From: a virus
Strand: one strand, 5' to 3'
IMG/VR virus record: IMGVR_UViG_3300046048_000092
Span: 1-42,177 of that record
Length of the DNA stretch: 42,177 nucleotides
The notes beneath the pieces were generated by a model. The model had not been told where the DNA came from and made no database searches. It saw only the letters and a program-made list of their open reading frames with translations. Made by a program: the position numbers and the translations under genes. Below, one piece after another: positions 21,421-27,687 of this stretch (position 1 is its first letter; every line of letters starts with the position of its first letter).

Positions 21421-21496
21421 TGGTTGCCTCGGCAGGATTCGAACCTGCGGCCCAGGGATTAGGAATCCCCGGCTCTGTCCACTGAGCTACGAGGCA
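21421..21496 (-). tRNA. tRNA-Arg(CCU)
   Basis: Cloverleaf with acceptor TGCCTCG/CGAGGCA, anticodon loop TTCCTAA, T-loop TTCGAAT and encoded CCA. Reads AGG codons. Confidence 0.92.
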
Positions 21497-21508
21497 TTGT
21501 ATCACACA

Positions 21509-21567
21509 TGGAGTGCGGGGTGGGAGTCGAACCCACCAACGATGACTTTGCAGGCCACCTCCCGCAC
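21509..21567 (-). tRNA. minimal tRNA-Cys(GCA) lacking a D-arm
   Basis: Only 59 nt including encoded CCA. Acceptor GTGCGGG/CCCGCAC (7 bp) is followed by a single A and then directly by a 6-bp anticodon stem GGTGGC/GTCATC with loop CTGCAAA. The T-arm (GTGGG, TTCGACT, CCCAC) is canonical and the discriminator is U73, the Cys identity base. There is no room for a D-arm. Confidence 0.75.
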
Positions 21568-21572
21568 TCGAT

Positions 21573-21649
21573 TGGTTGACCCGGCAGGATTCGAACCTGC
21601 GACCAACCGCGTATCAGGCGGTTGCACTACCAGACCGTGCTACGGGTCA
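21573..21649 (-). tRNA. tRNA-Ile(GAU)
   Basis: Cloverleaf with acceptor TGACCCG/CGGGTCA, anticodon loop CTGATAC on ACCGC/GCGGT, T-loop TTCGAAT, encoded CCA. Confidence 0.92.
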
Positions 21650-21655
21650 TCAAGA

Positions 21656-21731
21656 TGGAAGCCCAGGTGGGACTCGAACCCACAACCCTACTGGTTCGTA
21701 GCCAGTCGCTCGTCCATTGAGCTTCTGGGCC
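21656..21731 (-). tRNA. tRNA-Arg(ACG)
   Basis: Cloverleaf with anticodon loop CTACGAA on ACTGG/CCAGT, T-loop TTCGAGT and encoded CCA.  The 1-72 pair is G-U and the discriminator is U, both unusual for tRNA-Arg. Confidence 0.88.
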
Positions 21732-21736
21732 TCAAG

Positions 21737-21812
21737 TGGTAGAAGCGGAGGGACTCGAACCCTCGGTTGCCTTCTTGTAAGGAAGGTGCTGTCGCCGCTG
21801 AGCCACGCTTCT
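21737..21812 (-). tRNA. tRNA-Val(UAC)
   Basis: Acceptor AGAAGCG/CGCTTCT, anticodon loop CTTACAA on CCTTC/GAAGG, T-loop TTCGAGT, A73 and encoded CCA. The D-stem pairs over only three positions. Confidence 0.9.
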
Positions 21813-21816
21813 GTGT

Positions 21817-21887
21817 TGGCAGGTGTGGAAGGAGTCGAACCCTCGCTTCTGGTTTTGGAGGCCGTCAGGCACCCTGTGCTCACACCT
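21817..21887 (-). tRNA. tRNA-Trp(CCA), compact and imperfect
   Basis: 71 nt. Acceptor AGGTGTG/CACACCT, G73 (Trp identity) and encoded CCA are good. The D-arm is a 4-bp stem GCAC/GTGC with only AGG in the loop. The anticodon loop CTCCAAA is right for Trp but its stem (ACGGC against ACCAG) pairs at two of five positions. T-loop TTCGACT. It may be functional with an odd fold, or decaying. Confidence 0.65.
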
Positions 21888-21892
21888 ACAAG

Positions 21893-21972
21893 TGGTGGCG
21901 GGGGTGGGAATCGAACCCACACTCGTGCTTGGTTATGAGCCAAGTGCAGCAGCCTGTACTGCGTGCCCCGCT
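21893..21972 (-). tRNA. tRNA-Met(CAU)
   Basis: Anticodon loop CTCATAA on CTTGG/CCAAG, T-loop TTCGATT, A73, encoded CCA. The 1-72 position is an A-C mismatch, reminiscent of initiators, but the three G-C pairs of an initiator anticodon stem are missing. It could also be an Ile2-type CAU tRNA. Confidence 0.85.
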
Positions 21973-21980
21973 ACGAATTT

Positions 21981-22055
21981 TGGAGCGCCCGCCGAGACTC
22001 GAACTCGGACCCGCTGGTTGGAAGCCAGACATGCTGCCATTGACACCACGGGCGC
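21981..22055 (-). tRNA. tRNA-Gly(UCC)
   Basis: Acceptor GCGCCCG/CGGGCGC, anticodon loop CTTCCAA, T-arm CCGAG/CTCGG with TTCGAGT, U73 and encoded CCA, all consistent with Gly. One T-C mismatch at the base of the anticodon stem. Confidence 0.9.
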
Positions 22056-22057
22056 TC

Positions 22058-22144
22058 TGGTGGATGTGGTAGGATTCGAACCTACTAAGCACAACGGCAA
22101 CTGGTTTACAGCCAGACACGACTCTCCCACGTCGTCGCACATCC
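22058..22144 (-). tRNA. tRNA-Tyr(GUA)
   Basis: 87 nt with a long variable arm, acceptor GGATGTG/CACATCC, anticodon loop CTGTAAA on CTGG/CCAG, T-loop TTCGAAT, A73 and encoded CCA. The class II shape agrees with bacterial tRNA-Tyr. Confidence 0.92.
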
Positions 22145-22147
22145 AAT

Positions 22148-22222
22148 TGGTTGACCCGGCTGGTTCCGCCCCAGCGCCTCCGGTGTTTCAAGCCGACGCT
22201 CTACTGACTGAGCTACAGGTCA
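22148..22222 (-). tRNA. tRNA-Phe(GAA) with a non-canonical T-loop
   Basis: Acceptor TGACCTG/CGGGTCA and D-arm GCTC/GAGC are normal; anticodon loop TTGAAAC with a C-A mismatch closing it. The T-stem GCTGG/CCAGC is perfect but its loop is GGCGGAA in place of the TTCRANN consensus. The same type of loop occurs in the His tRNA at 31638. Confidence 0.78.
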
Positions 22223-22226
22223 TTGT

Positions 22227-22302
22227 TGGTGGAGACGGTGGGAATCGAACCCACCGCAGTCTGCTTGCAAGGCAAACTCGCCCCCTTGGTACATGCGTCC
22301 CC
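22227..22302 (-). tRNA. tRNA-Ala(UGC)
   Basis: Acceptor GGGGACG/CGTCTCC, anticodon loop CTTGCAA on TTTGC/GCAGA, T-arm GTGGG/CCCAC with TTCGATT, A73 and encoded CCA. The D-arm is poorly paired. The G3-U70 identity pair of tRNA-Ala is present (third acceptor pair G-U). Confidence 0.88.
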
Positions 22303-22307
22303 ACGAT

Positions 22308-22382
22308 TGGCTGACTCGGCAGGACTCGAACCTGCGCGCTGCGGCTTAACAGACCGCTGCTCTGCCACTGAGCTACGAGCCA
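22308..22382 (-). tRNA. tRNA-Asn(GUU)
   Basis: Acceptor TGGCTCG/CGAGTCA, anticodon loop CTGTTAA on GCGGT/GCCGC, T-loop TTCGAGT, G73 and encoded CCA. Confidence 0.93.
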
Positions 22383-22388
22383 TCGAAC

Positions 22389-22464
22389 TGGTTGCCCCGG
22401 TAGGCATCGAACCTACAACCTTCGGGTTAAGAGCCCGCTGCTCTGCCAATTGAGCTACGGAGCA
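22389..22464 (-). tRNA. tRNA-Lys(CUU)
   Basis: Acceptor TGCTCCG/CGGGGCA, D-arm GCTC/GAGC, anticodon loop CTCTTAA, T-loop TTCGATG, A73 and encoded CCA. First gene of tRNA cluster 1 in transcription order. Confidence 0.92.
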
Positions 22465-22465
22465 A

Positions 22466-22497
22466 CGAAAACGGCGCGAGCCGTGAAGCCCGCGCCG
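22466..22497 (-). terminator. rho-independent terminator between the microprotein gene and tRNA cluster 1
   Basis: A 10-bp GC-rich stem (22472-22481 with 22488-22497, one G-U) and a 6-nt loop, followed on the minus strand by TTTTCG. It ends the short unit started at 22702. Because the first tRNA begins right after it, the tRNAs must depend on readthrough or an unseen promoter. Confidence 0.85.
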
Positions 22498-22522
22498 CTG
22501 TACATTCAAACGACTGGACTTC

Positions 22523-22627
22523 TTACTTCCTGATCCACCAGAAGATGTCGGCCTTGGCGACCGCTGGCATCACAGTCAGGGCCACGATAATGGCCGTGAA
22601 CATGAAATACCGGAAGCGTTGCCTCAT
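22523..22627 (-). CDS. 34-residue protein with a Sec signal peptide
   Basis: Starts at an ATG with AGGGAG upstream. Layout: basic head MRQRFRY, hydrophobic core FMFTAIIVALTVMPAV, a signal-peptidase-I-like site AKA before Asp25, and a remaining peptide of about ten residues rich in Trp and Lys (DIFWWIRK). It is the only gene of its own promoter-terminator unit. Either a secreted peptide or a membrane-active one; no homologue is recognised. Confidence 0.72.
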   Translation of the reverse strand: MRQRFRYFMFTAIIVALTVMPAVAKADIFWWIRK

Positions 22628-22678
22628 TTTCGATCTCCCTTGCTGCGAGAATGGGGCCATCCCCTAGATACAGCCTAC

Positions 22679-22707
22679 ACGATACCACAGGCATCAGGAG
22701 CTGTCAA
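22679..22707 (-). promoter_or_regulatory. sigma70-type promoter of the microprotein unit
   Basis: TTGACA (22702-22707) and TATCGT (22679-22684) on the minus strand with a 17-bp spacer. The -35 is framed by GGAGC and GCTCC arms, the same design as the promoter at 12094. The TGA of the upstream gene (22704-22706) lies inside the -35 box. Confidence 0.82.
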
Positions 22708-22928
22708 GCTCCGCCCCTCCCCTGATCTCGGACCAGGCTGATCGCTGCATCATTCAGAGCACGACTCATGCCAAGCAGGTCGATCGCGTTGCAGTTCATA
22801 TAGGCTGTGATCAATTGGCCGTCCGGGTCGATCGAGATCATCATCGCAGAGCTGGATTCACGCAGGATCGTCGCCATGCGAGCGCGCTGCTCCTCGATGT
22901 TCACGAGCCGGTCCATGCTGTCGGACAT
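22704..22928 (-). CDS. protein of unknown function
   Basis: A 74-residue protein starting at the ATG with AGGAG seven nt upstream; a longer frame from 22979 lacks a ribosome site. The sequence is helical (VNIEEQRARMATILRE) then a strand (MMISIDPDGQLITAYMN). No family recognised. Confidence 0.58.
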   Translation of the reverse strand: MSDSMDRLVNIEEQRARMATILRESSSAMMISIDPDGQLITAYMNCNAIDLLGMSRALNDAAISLVRDQGRGGA

Positions 22929-22985
22929 CCATGCTCCTAGTGCATCAGAACCGATGCAATACGCCTCTGTCCGGGGCATACTGCA

Positions 22986-23066
22986 TCAGGTCTGGCGCGT
23001 TGTCCTGAGTAGCACTGCCAGAAGTAGCAGCACAGGAATCACTAAGACGTAGTCGAGGCGCCCCAC
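22986..23066 (-). CDS. possible 26-residue membrane peptide
   Basis: A GTG-started frame overlapping the upstream stop; one hydrophobic helix (YVLVIPVLLLLAVLL) between charged ends. It ends in a TGATG overlap with a further very short frame. Its membrane helix and position among other small membrane peptides are the only support. Confidence 0.4.
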   Translation of the reverse strand: MGRLDYVLVIPVLLLLAVLLRTTRQT

Positions 23067-23260
23067 TACGCTGCCTTCTCGATGATGTAGACGAGAAGGG
23101 CAATGAGCAGGATCACAACCAAGATCGCGAGCCCGCTCCAGAATGGCAGGGTCACCCACCACCAACTCCAGTCAATCACGCCCGTCAGCTTCAGGCCGAC
23201 GAACAGGACTCCCAGCAACCCGGCTGCGCCTACGCCGCCGCTTGAACTCGATTCACTCAC
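23066..23260 (-). CDS. two-helix membrane protein resembling phage transmembrane Fragile-X-F proteins
   Basis: A 64-residue protein starting at a GTG inside the RNR stop (GTGAGTGA), with GGGAGG upstream. It has a Ser/Gly head, then GLLGVLFVGLKLTGVIDWSW and LPFWSGLAILVVILLIALLV, two membrane helices around a short WWW turn. The LKLTGVIDWSWWW segment is typical of small phage membrane proteins annotated under that name. Its role is not known. Confidence 0.68.
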   Translation of the reverse strand: MSESSSSGGVGAAGLLGVLFVGLKLTGVIDWSWWWVTLPFWSGLAILVVILLIALLVYIIEKAA

Positions 23261-25001
23261 AATCCATCCTCCCTGATTCATTGTCGATAGCGCACGAGGC
23301 ATCAACCTCGACGAGCATCGCCATACGCTCACCGTCAGCATTGAAGACGGTGCAGCCCTTGGCGCCACGTTCCCACGCCTCGAAGTAGATCTGCTTGAAG
23401 TCCTCCCAGGGCATGTCGCCCGTGACATTGCAGGTCTTGGACACTGCACTATCCACCCATCTCTGGGCTGTTGTCAACACAGCGACATGCTCCTGAGCTG
23501 TGACCTCACTGGACTTCTTACCTCGCACACCCAGGAACTCGACCCCATAGTCCTTCACACGTACCGTGCGCTCAACATTGTCGGGGCCGATATAGGTGCG
23601 GTCAGCTTCATACGCGAACACCGGCTCGATACCGCTGCTCACATTGTCCGCAGCCACACTGATCGTACCAGTCGGCGCGATCGAGAGCAAGTGGCTGTTG
23701 CGGATTCCGTGCTGCTTGATTCCCTCGATGATGTCCTCGAACAGCTCCTGATGGCTCTGGATGAAGCCACTCTGTAGGTACTTGGCGTTGAATGCAGGGA
23801 ACGGACCCTTCTCCTTGGCCAGTTCGATCGACGCACGATACGATTCGATCATCAGGGTCTTCAGGATCTCTGCCTCCATGTGGAGGAACTCTTCGCTGCC
23901 GTACTCAAAACCCATCGCTTCGAGTGCGTTCGCGAGGCCCGTGATACCGAGACCCATGCGCCTTTTGCTCTTCGCCTCTTTCTCTTGTTCGTAGAGCGGG
24001 TAGATGGCGCGGTCGACGACGTTGTCCATCGCACGGACAACGTGTGGAATGTCTGCCTTGAACTGATCCCAGTCAAAGCTCCAAGTGTGATCAGGTGAGA
24101 CCGATGCACGAGGCTGTAGGTACTTCGTGAGGTTGAACGAGCCCAGCAGGCAGGCACCGTCAGGGGGTAGGGGCTGCTCACCGCACGGGTTGCAGGCGGC
24201 GATCAGCTCACAGTACCACAGGTTGTTCATGGTGTTGATACGGTCGATGAACAGTACGCCTGGTTCGGCCCAGTCCCACGCACTGCGCATGATCATCTCC
24301 CAGAGTGCCCGAGCGTCGATCGTCTTGTAGGTCTGCCCCTCGAACACAAGCTCGAATTGGCTGCCGTGCTTGACCGCATCCATGAACTTGTCCGTCACAG
24401 CGACCGAGATGTTGAAGCCTGTCAGCGACCCCGTTTCACACACCTGGCACCAGTCACGCTTTGTATGGATGAACTCCTCGATGTCTGGGTGATCAACACG
24501 CATCACACCCATCTGGGCACCACGTCGATGGCCCGCTGAGCTGGTTGCCTTGCCGACCGAATCGAAGATCGGCATGAAGCTCACGGGTCCGCCGCTCGTG
24601 CTCTGGAGCTTGCGGATCAGCGACCCCTTGGGCCTGAGTGTGGAGAAGTCGTTTCCGAGCCCGCCGCCCATGCGCATTGTGATAGCGCCGCGCGTCGCGC
24701 ATGCCATGATGCTTCGATCCCCGTCCGTGAACGTGTCCTCGATCTTGGCGCCGACAAAACAGTTGTAGGGCGTTACGGCGCGCGTACTGCCCATCGCGGC
24801 CTGGATCCGACCACCGGGCATGAAGCGCATGCTGCCAAGGATGTCTCGCAGAACGTGGTAGTGCTCGTCATCATCCTTCAGCGCCGCAGCGACGCGATTG
24901 ATTGCTTCGCGATAACTCTCATTGCTCGATCGGTACTTGGTCTCGTGAATATGCTGCGCGAACGGGGTCACTGGTCCCATGTGGTTCCATCCTTGATTCA
25001 T
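23253..25001 (-). CDS. class II (B12-dependent) ribonucleotide reductase
   Basis: Reduces ribonucleotides to deoxyribonucleotides with adenosylcobalamin. The 582-residue protein has the NrdJ pattern: PGGRIQAAMGS, a radical-chemistry loop with NPCGEQPLPPDGACLLGSFN, MGLGITGLAN and SIAPTGTISVAADN, and a C-terminal Cys pair (ASCAIDN...DCE) for re-reduction. No ATP-cone is visible and no separate radical subunit follows, which fits class II. ATG with GGAG upstream. It supplies dNTPs independently of host oxygen state. Confidence 0.9.
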   Translation of the reverse strand: MNQGWNHMGPVTPFAQHIHETKYRSSNESYREAINRVAAALKDDDEHYHVLRDILGSMRFMPGGRIQAAMGSTRAVTPYNCFVGAKIEDTFTDGDRSIMACATRGAITMRMGGGLGNDFSTLRPKGSLIRKLQSTSGGPVSFMPIFDSVGKATSSAGHRRGAQMGVMRVDHPDIEEFIHTKRDWCQVCETGSLTGFNISVAVTDKFMDAVKHGSQFELVFEGQTYKTIDARALWEMIMRSAWDWAEPGVLFIDRINTMNNLWYCELIAACNPCGEQPLPPDGACLLGSFNLTKYLQPRASVSPDHTWSFDWDQFKADIPHVVRAMDNVVDRAIYPLYEQEKEAKSKRRMGLGITGLANALEAMGFEYGSEEFLHMEAEILKTLMIESYRASIELAKEKGPFPAFNAKYLQSGFIQSHQELFEDIIEGIKQHGIRNSHLLSIAPTGTISVAADNVSSGIEPVFAYEADRTYIGPDNVERTVRVKDYGVEFLGVRGKKSSEVTAQEHVAVLTTAQRWVDSAVSKTCNVTGDMPWEDFKQIYFEAWERGAKGCTVFNADGERMAMLVEVDASCAIDNESGRMDCE

Positions 25002-25031
25002 GTGGTGCTCCTCCGTGAGGGGGACTCTAAT

Positions 25032-25124
25032 CTAAATCGTTCTGCCCTTGATCGCACGCTGGGTCTTGTACTTGAGGTGCTCCACAACATCGAGCATACG
25101 AGAGCGGGTGACCAACAAACTCAT
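25032..25124 (-). CDS. 30-residue basic microprotein
   Basis: A short frame beginning MSLLVTRSRMLDVVEHLKYK, with an ATGA overlap with the helicase stop. Basic and helical. Supported only by coupling and by filling an otherwise empty gap. Confidence 0.45.
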   Translation of the reverse strand: MSLLVTRSRMLDVVEHLKYKTQRAIKGRTI

Positions 25125-26287
25125 ATCGCAATCACGACTCTCTTCGCGGCGCGAGTGATGGCGGTGTACATCCACCGACGTGCGTTCGACTTGAACACGG
25201 CGCTCTCGTCCATGACAAGCACACTATCCCACTGCGAGCCCTGACTCTTGTGGCAGGTCAGGGCGTAGCCGAACTCGAACTCGTTCGCGTCCCGACGCTC
25301 GTACCACTCGGGCTCGGAGCCCTCGAACAGGGAGCGGTGGGCCTCCACGTCTACCATCTCACCACTGTCGGCCTTGACCAAGAAACAGAGTGGATCCGCC
25401 ATGTTGTACAGTTCCTCGACGGTCCAGAGTGAGCCATTCAGTAGGCCCAGCTCATGGTTGTTGCGGATACACACCAGCCGGTCACCTACGACAGGGAGGT
25501 GGTCATTGTGACCGAGCAGCGTGCGGACACGAGCGTTGATCTTGTGTCGCGTCCTGTTCATGCCCACGATGATCTGATCCACGCCCATCGCGACGCTGGG
25601 CGTCAGGTCGCCCTTGCGGATCACCTCGCTGTCGCCATACGTCCCCAGCTTCACGCAGCCCCCGGTGCGGATCGTGGTAGCCAGGTCGACGATCGGGTCA
25701 CCCTTGGCCTGTCGGTGGATCTCTGTGAGCAGAATGTTCGGCTTGTGCTCCGTGAAGTAGCCTCCGCCACGAACTGGCGGGAGCTGGGCTGGATCACCCA
25801 GGACAAGCACCTTGCAGCCGAAGCTCAGCAGGTCGATGCCCATTCGCTCATCAACCATCGAGCACTCGTCGATGATCACGAGATCGGCGTCACGCAGCGG
25901 GCTCTCGGTGTTGAGTGTGAAGATGGGGCGCCGCATCGCTGCGGTCTCTTCCACGATCTTCTTCTTCAGCTCCTGCTTGGCTGCCCCCTCTGCCATCTCC
26001 GCGTACTCCTCCTGCATAGCCTTCAGCCGCTCAGCACTCTTGCTCGCGGGAGTGTAGATCAGGGAGTGGATCGTGGTGGCGCCAAGGCAGCCCTTCTGAC
26101 GCAACACGTACGCGGCCTTGCCTGTGTACGCACCGAACCAGACGTTCTTCACGCCCTCCGATAGGTGCTTCGCGAGCGTGGTCTTGCCTGTCCCGGCGTA
26201 GCCGAACAGTCTGTAGACCTGCTCATCGCTCTTCAACCAGGCAGTCACGTCGGCGAGCGCCTTCTCTTGCTGTGGTGACCACTTCAT
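25121..26287 (-). CDS. RecD/Dda-like SF1B DNA helicase
   Basis: A 388-residue helicase. Motif I GYAGTGKTT (29-37), motif II VIIDECSMV (about 137-145), motif III GDPAQLPP (164-171), and a C-terminal UvrD-like ALTCHKSQGSQW (about 349-360). This is the compact RecD-like / T4 Dda type, which unwinds 5' to 3' and helps clear proteins or start replication. The ATG overlaps the zinc-protein stop by 4 nt. Confidence 0.9.
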   Translation of the reverse strand: MKWSPQQEKALADVTAWLKSDEQVYRLFGYAGTGKTTLAKHLSEGVKNVWFGAYTGKAAYVLRQKGCLGATTIHSLIYTPASKSAERLKAMQEEYAEMAEGAAKQELKKKIVEETAAMRRPIFTLNTESPLRDADLVIIDECSMVDERMGIDLLSFGCKVLVLGDPAQLPPVRGGGYFTEHKPNILLTEIHRQAKGDPIVDLATTIRTGGCVKLGTYGDSEVIRKGDLTPSVAMGVDQIIVGMNRTRHKINARVRTLLGHNDHLPVVGDRLVCIRNNHELGLLNGSLWTVEELYNMADPLCFLVKADSGEMVDVEAHRSLFEGSEPEWYERRDANEFEFGYALTCHKSQGSQWDSVLVMDESAVFKSNARRWMYTAITRAAKRVVIAI

Positions 26288-26628
26288 AGCATTCTCCCAA
26301 GCATGCGAGCGATTCTCGGCGCGGCCTTGTTCCCGGCTGTGCCGCCATAGTGCGGACTCATCTCATCAAGTCCGGTCTCCAGCACGTTCCTCTCGTGCTG
26401 CGTCAGCCTGCCCCCCATCATCACACACAGGTCTTGGTCACCGATGTTGTCTCCATAGAGGTAGCGGGGAATGTGTCCGCACTTGCGGCACATCGGTGTA
26501 TCGCCCATGTAGCCGCAGCCACACACCCACTGGAGGTGATGCTTGCCCGATGCTCGCGCGTACCAGAGCACGGGACACAAGCGTCGATGGAGCGCGCCTT
26601 CCTTGCAGAGGCAGCCCTTGCATCTCAT
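26284..26628 (-). CDS. multi-zinc-ribbon protein
   Basis: A 114-residue protein with four Cys pairs: RCKGCLCKEG, RRLCPVLW, WVCGCGYMG and MCRKCGHIP. ATG at 26628 overlaps the upstream stop as ATGA with GGGAG before it. The C-terminal half is helical. Probably binds nucleic acid; no closer family recognised. Confidence 0.65.
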   Translation of the reverse strand: MRCKGCLCKEGALHRRLCPVLWYARASGKHHLQWVCGCGYMGDTPMCRKCGHIPRYLYGDNIGDQDLCVMMGGRLTQHERNVLETGLDEMSPHYGGTAGNKAAPRIARMLGRML

Positions 26629-26810
26629 CGGATCTCCCATCGTAGGTGCATGCAGCAATGAGGGCACGTCACATCAAAGGCCATGCCGCCAACGGTCCAG
26701 TGCTGCGGGGTCTGCTTCAGGACCGCGTCAGGGTGCTTGCAGAACAGGCGGCGCCACCACATCGGGCGGTGCGGCATCCTGATCCAGTCGGCGTGAATCA
26801 CGAGTCTCAT
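26625..26810 (-). CDS. small zinc-site protein
   Basis: A 61-residue protein starting at the ATG that overlaps the upstream stop (ATGA). It has RRLFCKHPDAVL and VTCPHCCMHLRW, a possible Cys/His zinc site. Third member of a run of zinc microproteins. Confidence 0.6.
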   Translation of the reverse strand: MRLVIHADWIRMPHRPMWWRRLFCKHPDAVLKQTPQHWTVGGMAFDVTCPHCCMHLRWEIR

Positions 26811-26941
26811 CGGTGATACTTCCATCGTTCCTTGGTGTGCTCCTCGCGCATCTCTCGACGGAACTCAAGGATGCAGGTCTCGCACAGCCGCTCGATGCGG
26901 TACGTCGGTGTCTTGCAGCGTGTGCAGGGCTCGCCTTCCAT
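26807..26941 (-). CDS. 44-residue zinc-ribbon microprotein
   Basis: MEGEPCTRCKTPTYRIERLC followed by ETCILEF gives a CxxC...CxxC zinc ribbon in a 44-residue chain with a basic C-terminal helix (REEHTKERWKYHR). Its stop overlaps the next gene as ATGA. First gene after the hairpins at 26965-27023. Confidence 0.62.
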   Translation of the reverse strand: MEGEPCTRCKTPTYRIERLCETCILEFRREMREEHTKERWKYHR

Positions 26942-26964
26942 CTCGATCCTCGGTGTGAAGAGAC

Positions 26965-26999
26965 GGGGCGGTCCGCCCACACCAAAGCGGGACCGCCCC
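26965..26999 (-). terminator. strong hairpin downstream of the RNA ligase gene
   Basis: A perfect 10-bp GC-rich stem (26965-26974 with 26990-26999) with a 15-nt loop, followed on the minus strand by GTCTCTTC. The T tract is weak, so it may be a partial terminator or a processing site. Confidence 0.55.
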
Positions 27000-27001
27000 T
27001 G

Positions 27002-27023
27002 GGCTCAACCCCGAAGGGGAGCC
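27002..27023 (-). other. small stem-loop directly after the RNA ligase stop
   Basis: GGCTC-CCC pairs with GGG-GAGCC around a TTCG tetraloop, two bases after the RNA ligase stop codon. UUCG-capped stems commonly protect 3' ends or pause polymerase. Forms a double hairpin with 26965-26999. Confidence 0.55.
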
Positions 27024-27024
27024 A

Positions 27025-27594
27025 CTACCAAGGGATGCGGAAGTCGCGCTTCTTCACCTTCGCCATGCGCCCATCGGGATGGTGCCAGACGATGCCCTCA
27101 TAGAGCTTGTCCTGCGTCAACCATTCCAAGATCTCGGCGTAGGTCCGTGGGTTGCTCATGATTGGATGGACGCCATGCTCGATCAGCATGATGCGGTCGA
27201 GCTGGTGCCGGTTCCCGTTGATCTTCGGCCCGCACAGCTCGTAGGTCTGGCTCTCCCTCATCGGCCCGGCACGACGCAGCCCGGTGCGGTGCCACTTGTC
27301 GTCCGGTCCGTCCGTGACCGGCATCCAGCCGGGATGCTTGAGCGTGTGTGGGTCCGGCATGGGTTGTGCAGGCAGCCAGTCTGCTGGGTAGTCGAGTGGA
27401 TCGAGTGGGTCATGGGCCTGGATCGTGTGCCGCTTGTACAGGCGGCCTTCCAGATAGAGGCAGGCCGTCCCATCCCACTTCGCTGTGGGTACACCCTCGC
27501 CTTCCAGCACCCATTGGCACTCCGGGTTCACGAGGCTGGTCATCGGATTCACTGGACTGCGGTTGCGCTGGAACAGTGTGGGGATCTTTCGCAT
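27025..27594 (-). CDS. ATP-dependent RNA ligase of the nucleotidyltransferase family
   Basis: A 189-residue protein. Motif I KWDGTACLYLEGR gives the adenylylated Lys39 (KxDG); motif III-IV region TYELCGPKINGN and EGIVWHH; motif V MAKVKKRDF near the C-terminus. This is the short RNA ligase 1-type fold, able to seal 3'-OH/5'-phosphate breaks. With rtcB it gives the phage two sealing chemistries. Start at 27594 with AGAGGAG upstream; a longer frame from 27627 was rejected. Confidence 0.8.
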   Translation of the reverse strand: MRKIPTLFQRNRSPVNPMTSLVNPECQWVLEGEGVPTAKWDGTACLYLEGRLYKRHTIQAHDPLDPLDYPADWLPAQPMPDPHTLKHPGWMPVTDGPDDKWHRTGLRRAGPMRESQTYELCGPKINGNRHQLDRIMLIEHGVHPIMSNPRTYAEILEWLTQDKLYEGIVWHHPDGRMAKVKKRDFRIPW

Positions 27595-27614
27595 GGTACT
27601 CCTCTGAAGTTGGT

Positions 27615-27669
27615 GTGGGCCTCTCACCCACTCGGACGTTCCCTTGATTTCCGGGTCAATTTAAGCGTC
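27615..27669 (-). promoter_or_regulatory. pair of hairpins between the ssDNA-binding-like gene and the RNA ligase
   Basis: On the minus strand an extended imperfect hairpin (27635-27669: GACG, TT and TTGA pairing with TCAA, AA and CGTC) is followed by a 5-bp stem with a 7-nt loop (27615-27631) and then ACCA. The second resembles a tRNA T-arm but no acceptor partner is found. It could be a decayed tRNA or a regulatory leader for the RNA ligase. Confidence 0.35.
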
Positions 27670-27687
27670 TAAGTACCGACCACTCCG

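Noticed and set aside
20867-21505. 212-codon frame running through two tRNA genes
   Set aside because: Only the last 70 residues are preceded by a proper start; the upstream part is translated tRNA sequence.
21296-22314. Several long plus-strand frames across tRNA cluster 1
   Set aside because: They are translations of repeated tRNA antisense (recurring GIEPT, SNPP, GFEPTT-like strings), a known artefact.
26965-27023. A promoter between the RNA ligase and the zinc-ribbon genes
   Set aside because: Only hairpins are present; no -35/-10 pair with acceptable spacing was found on the minus strand.
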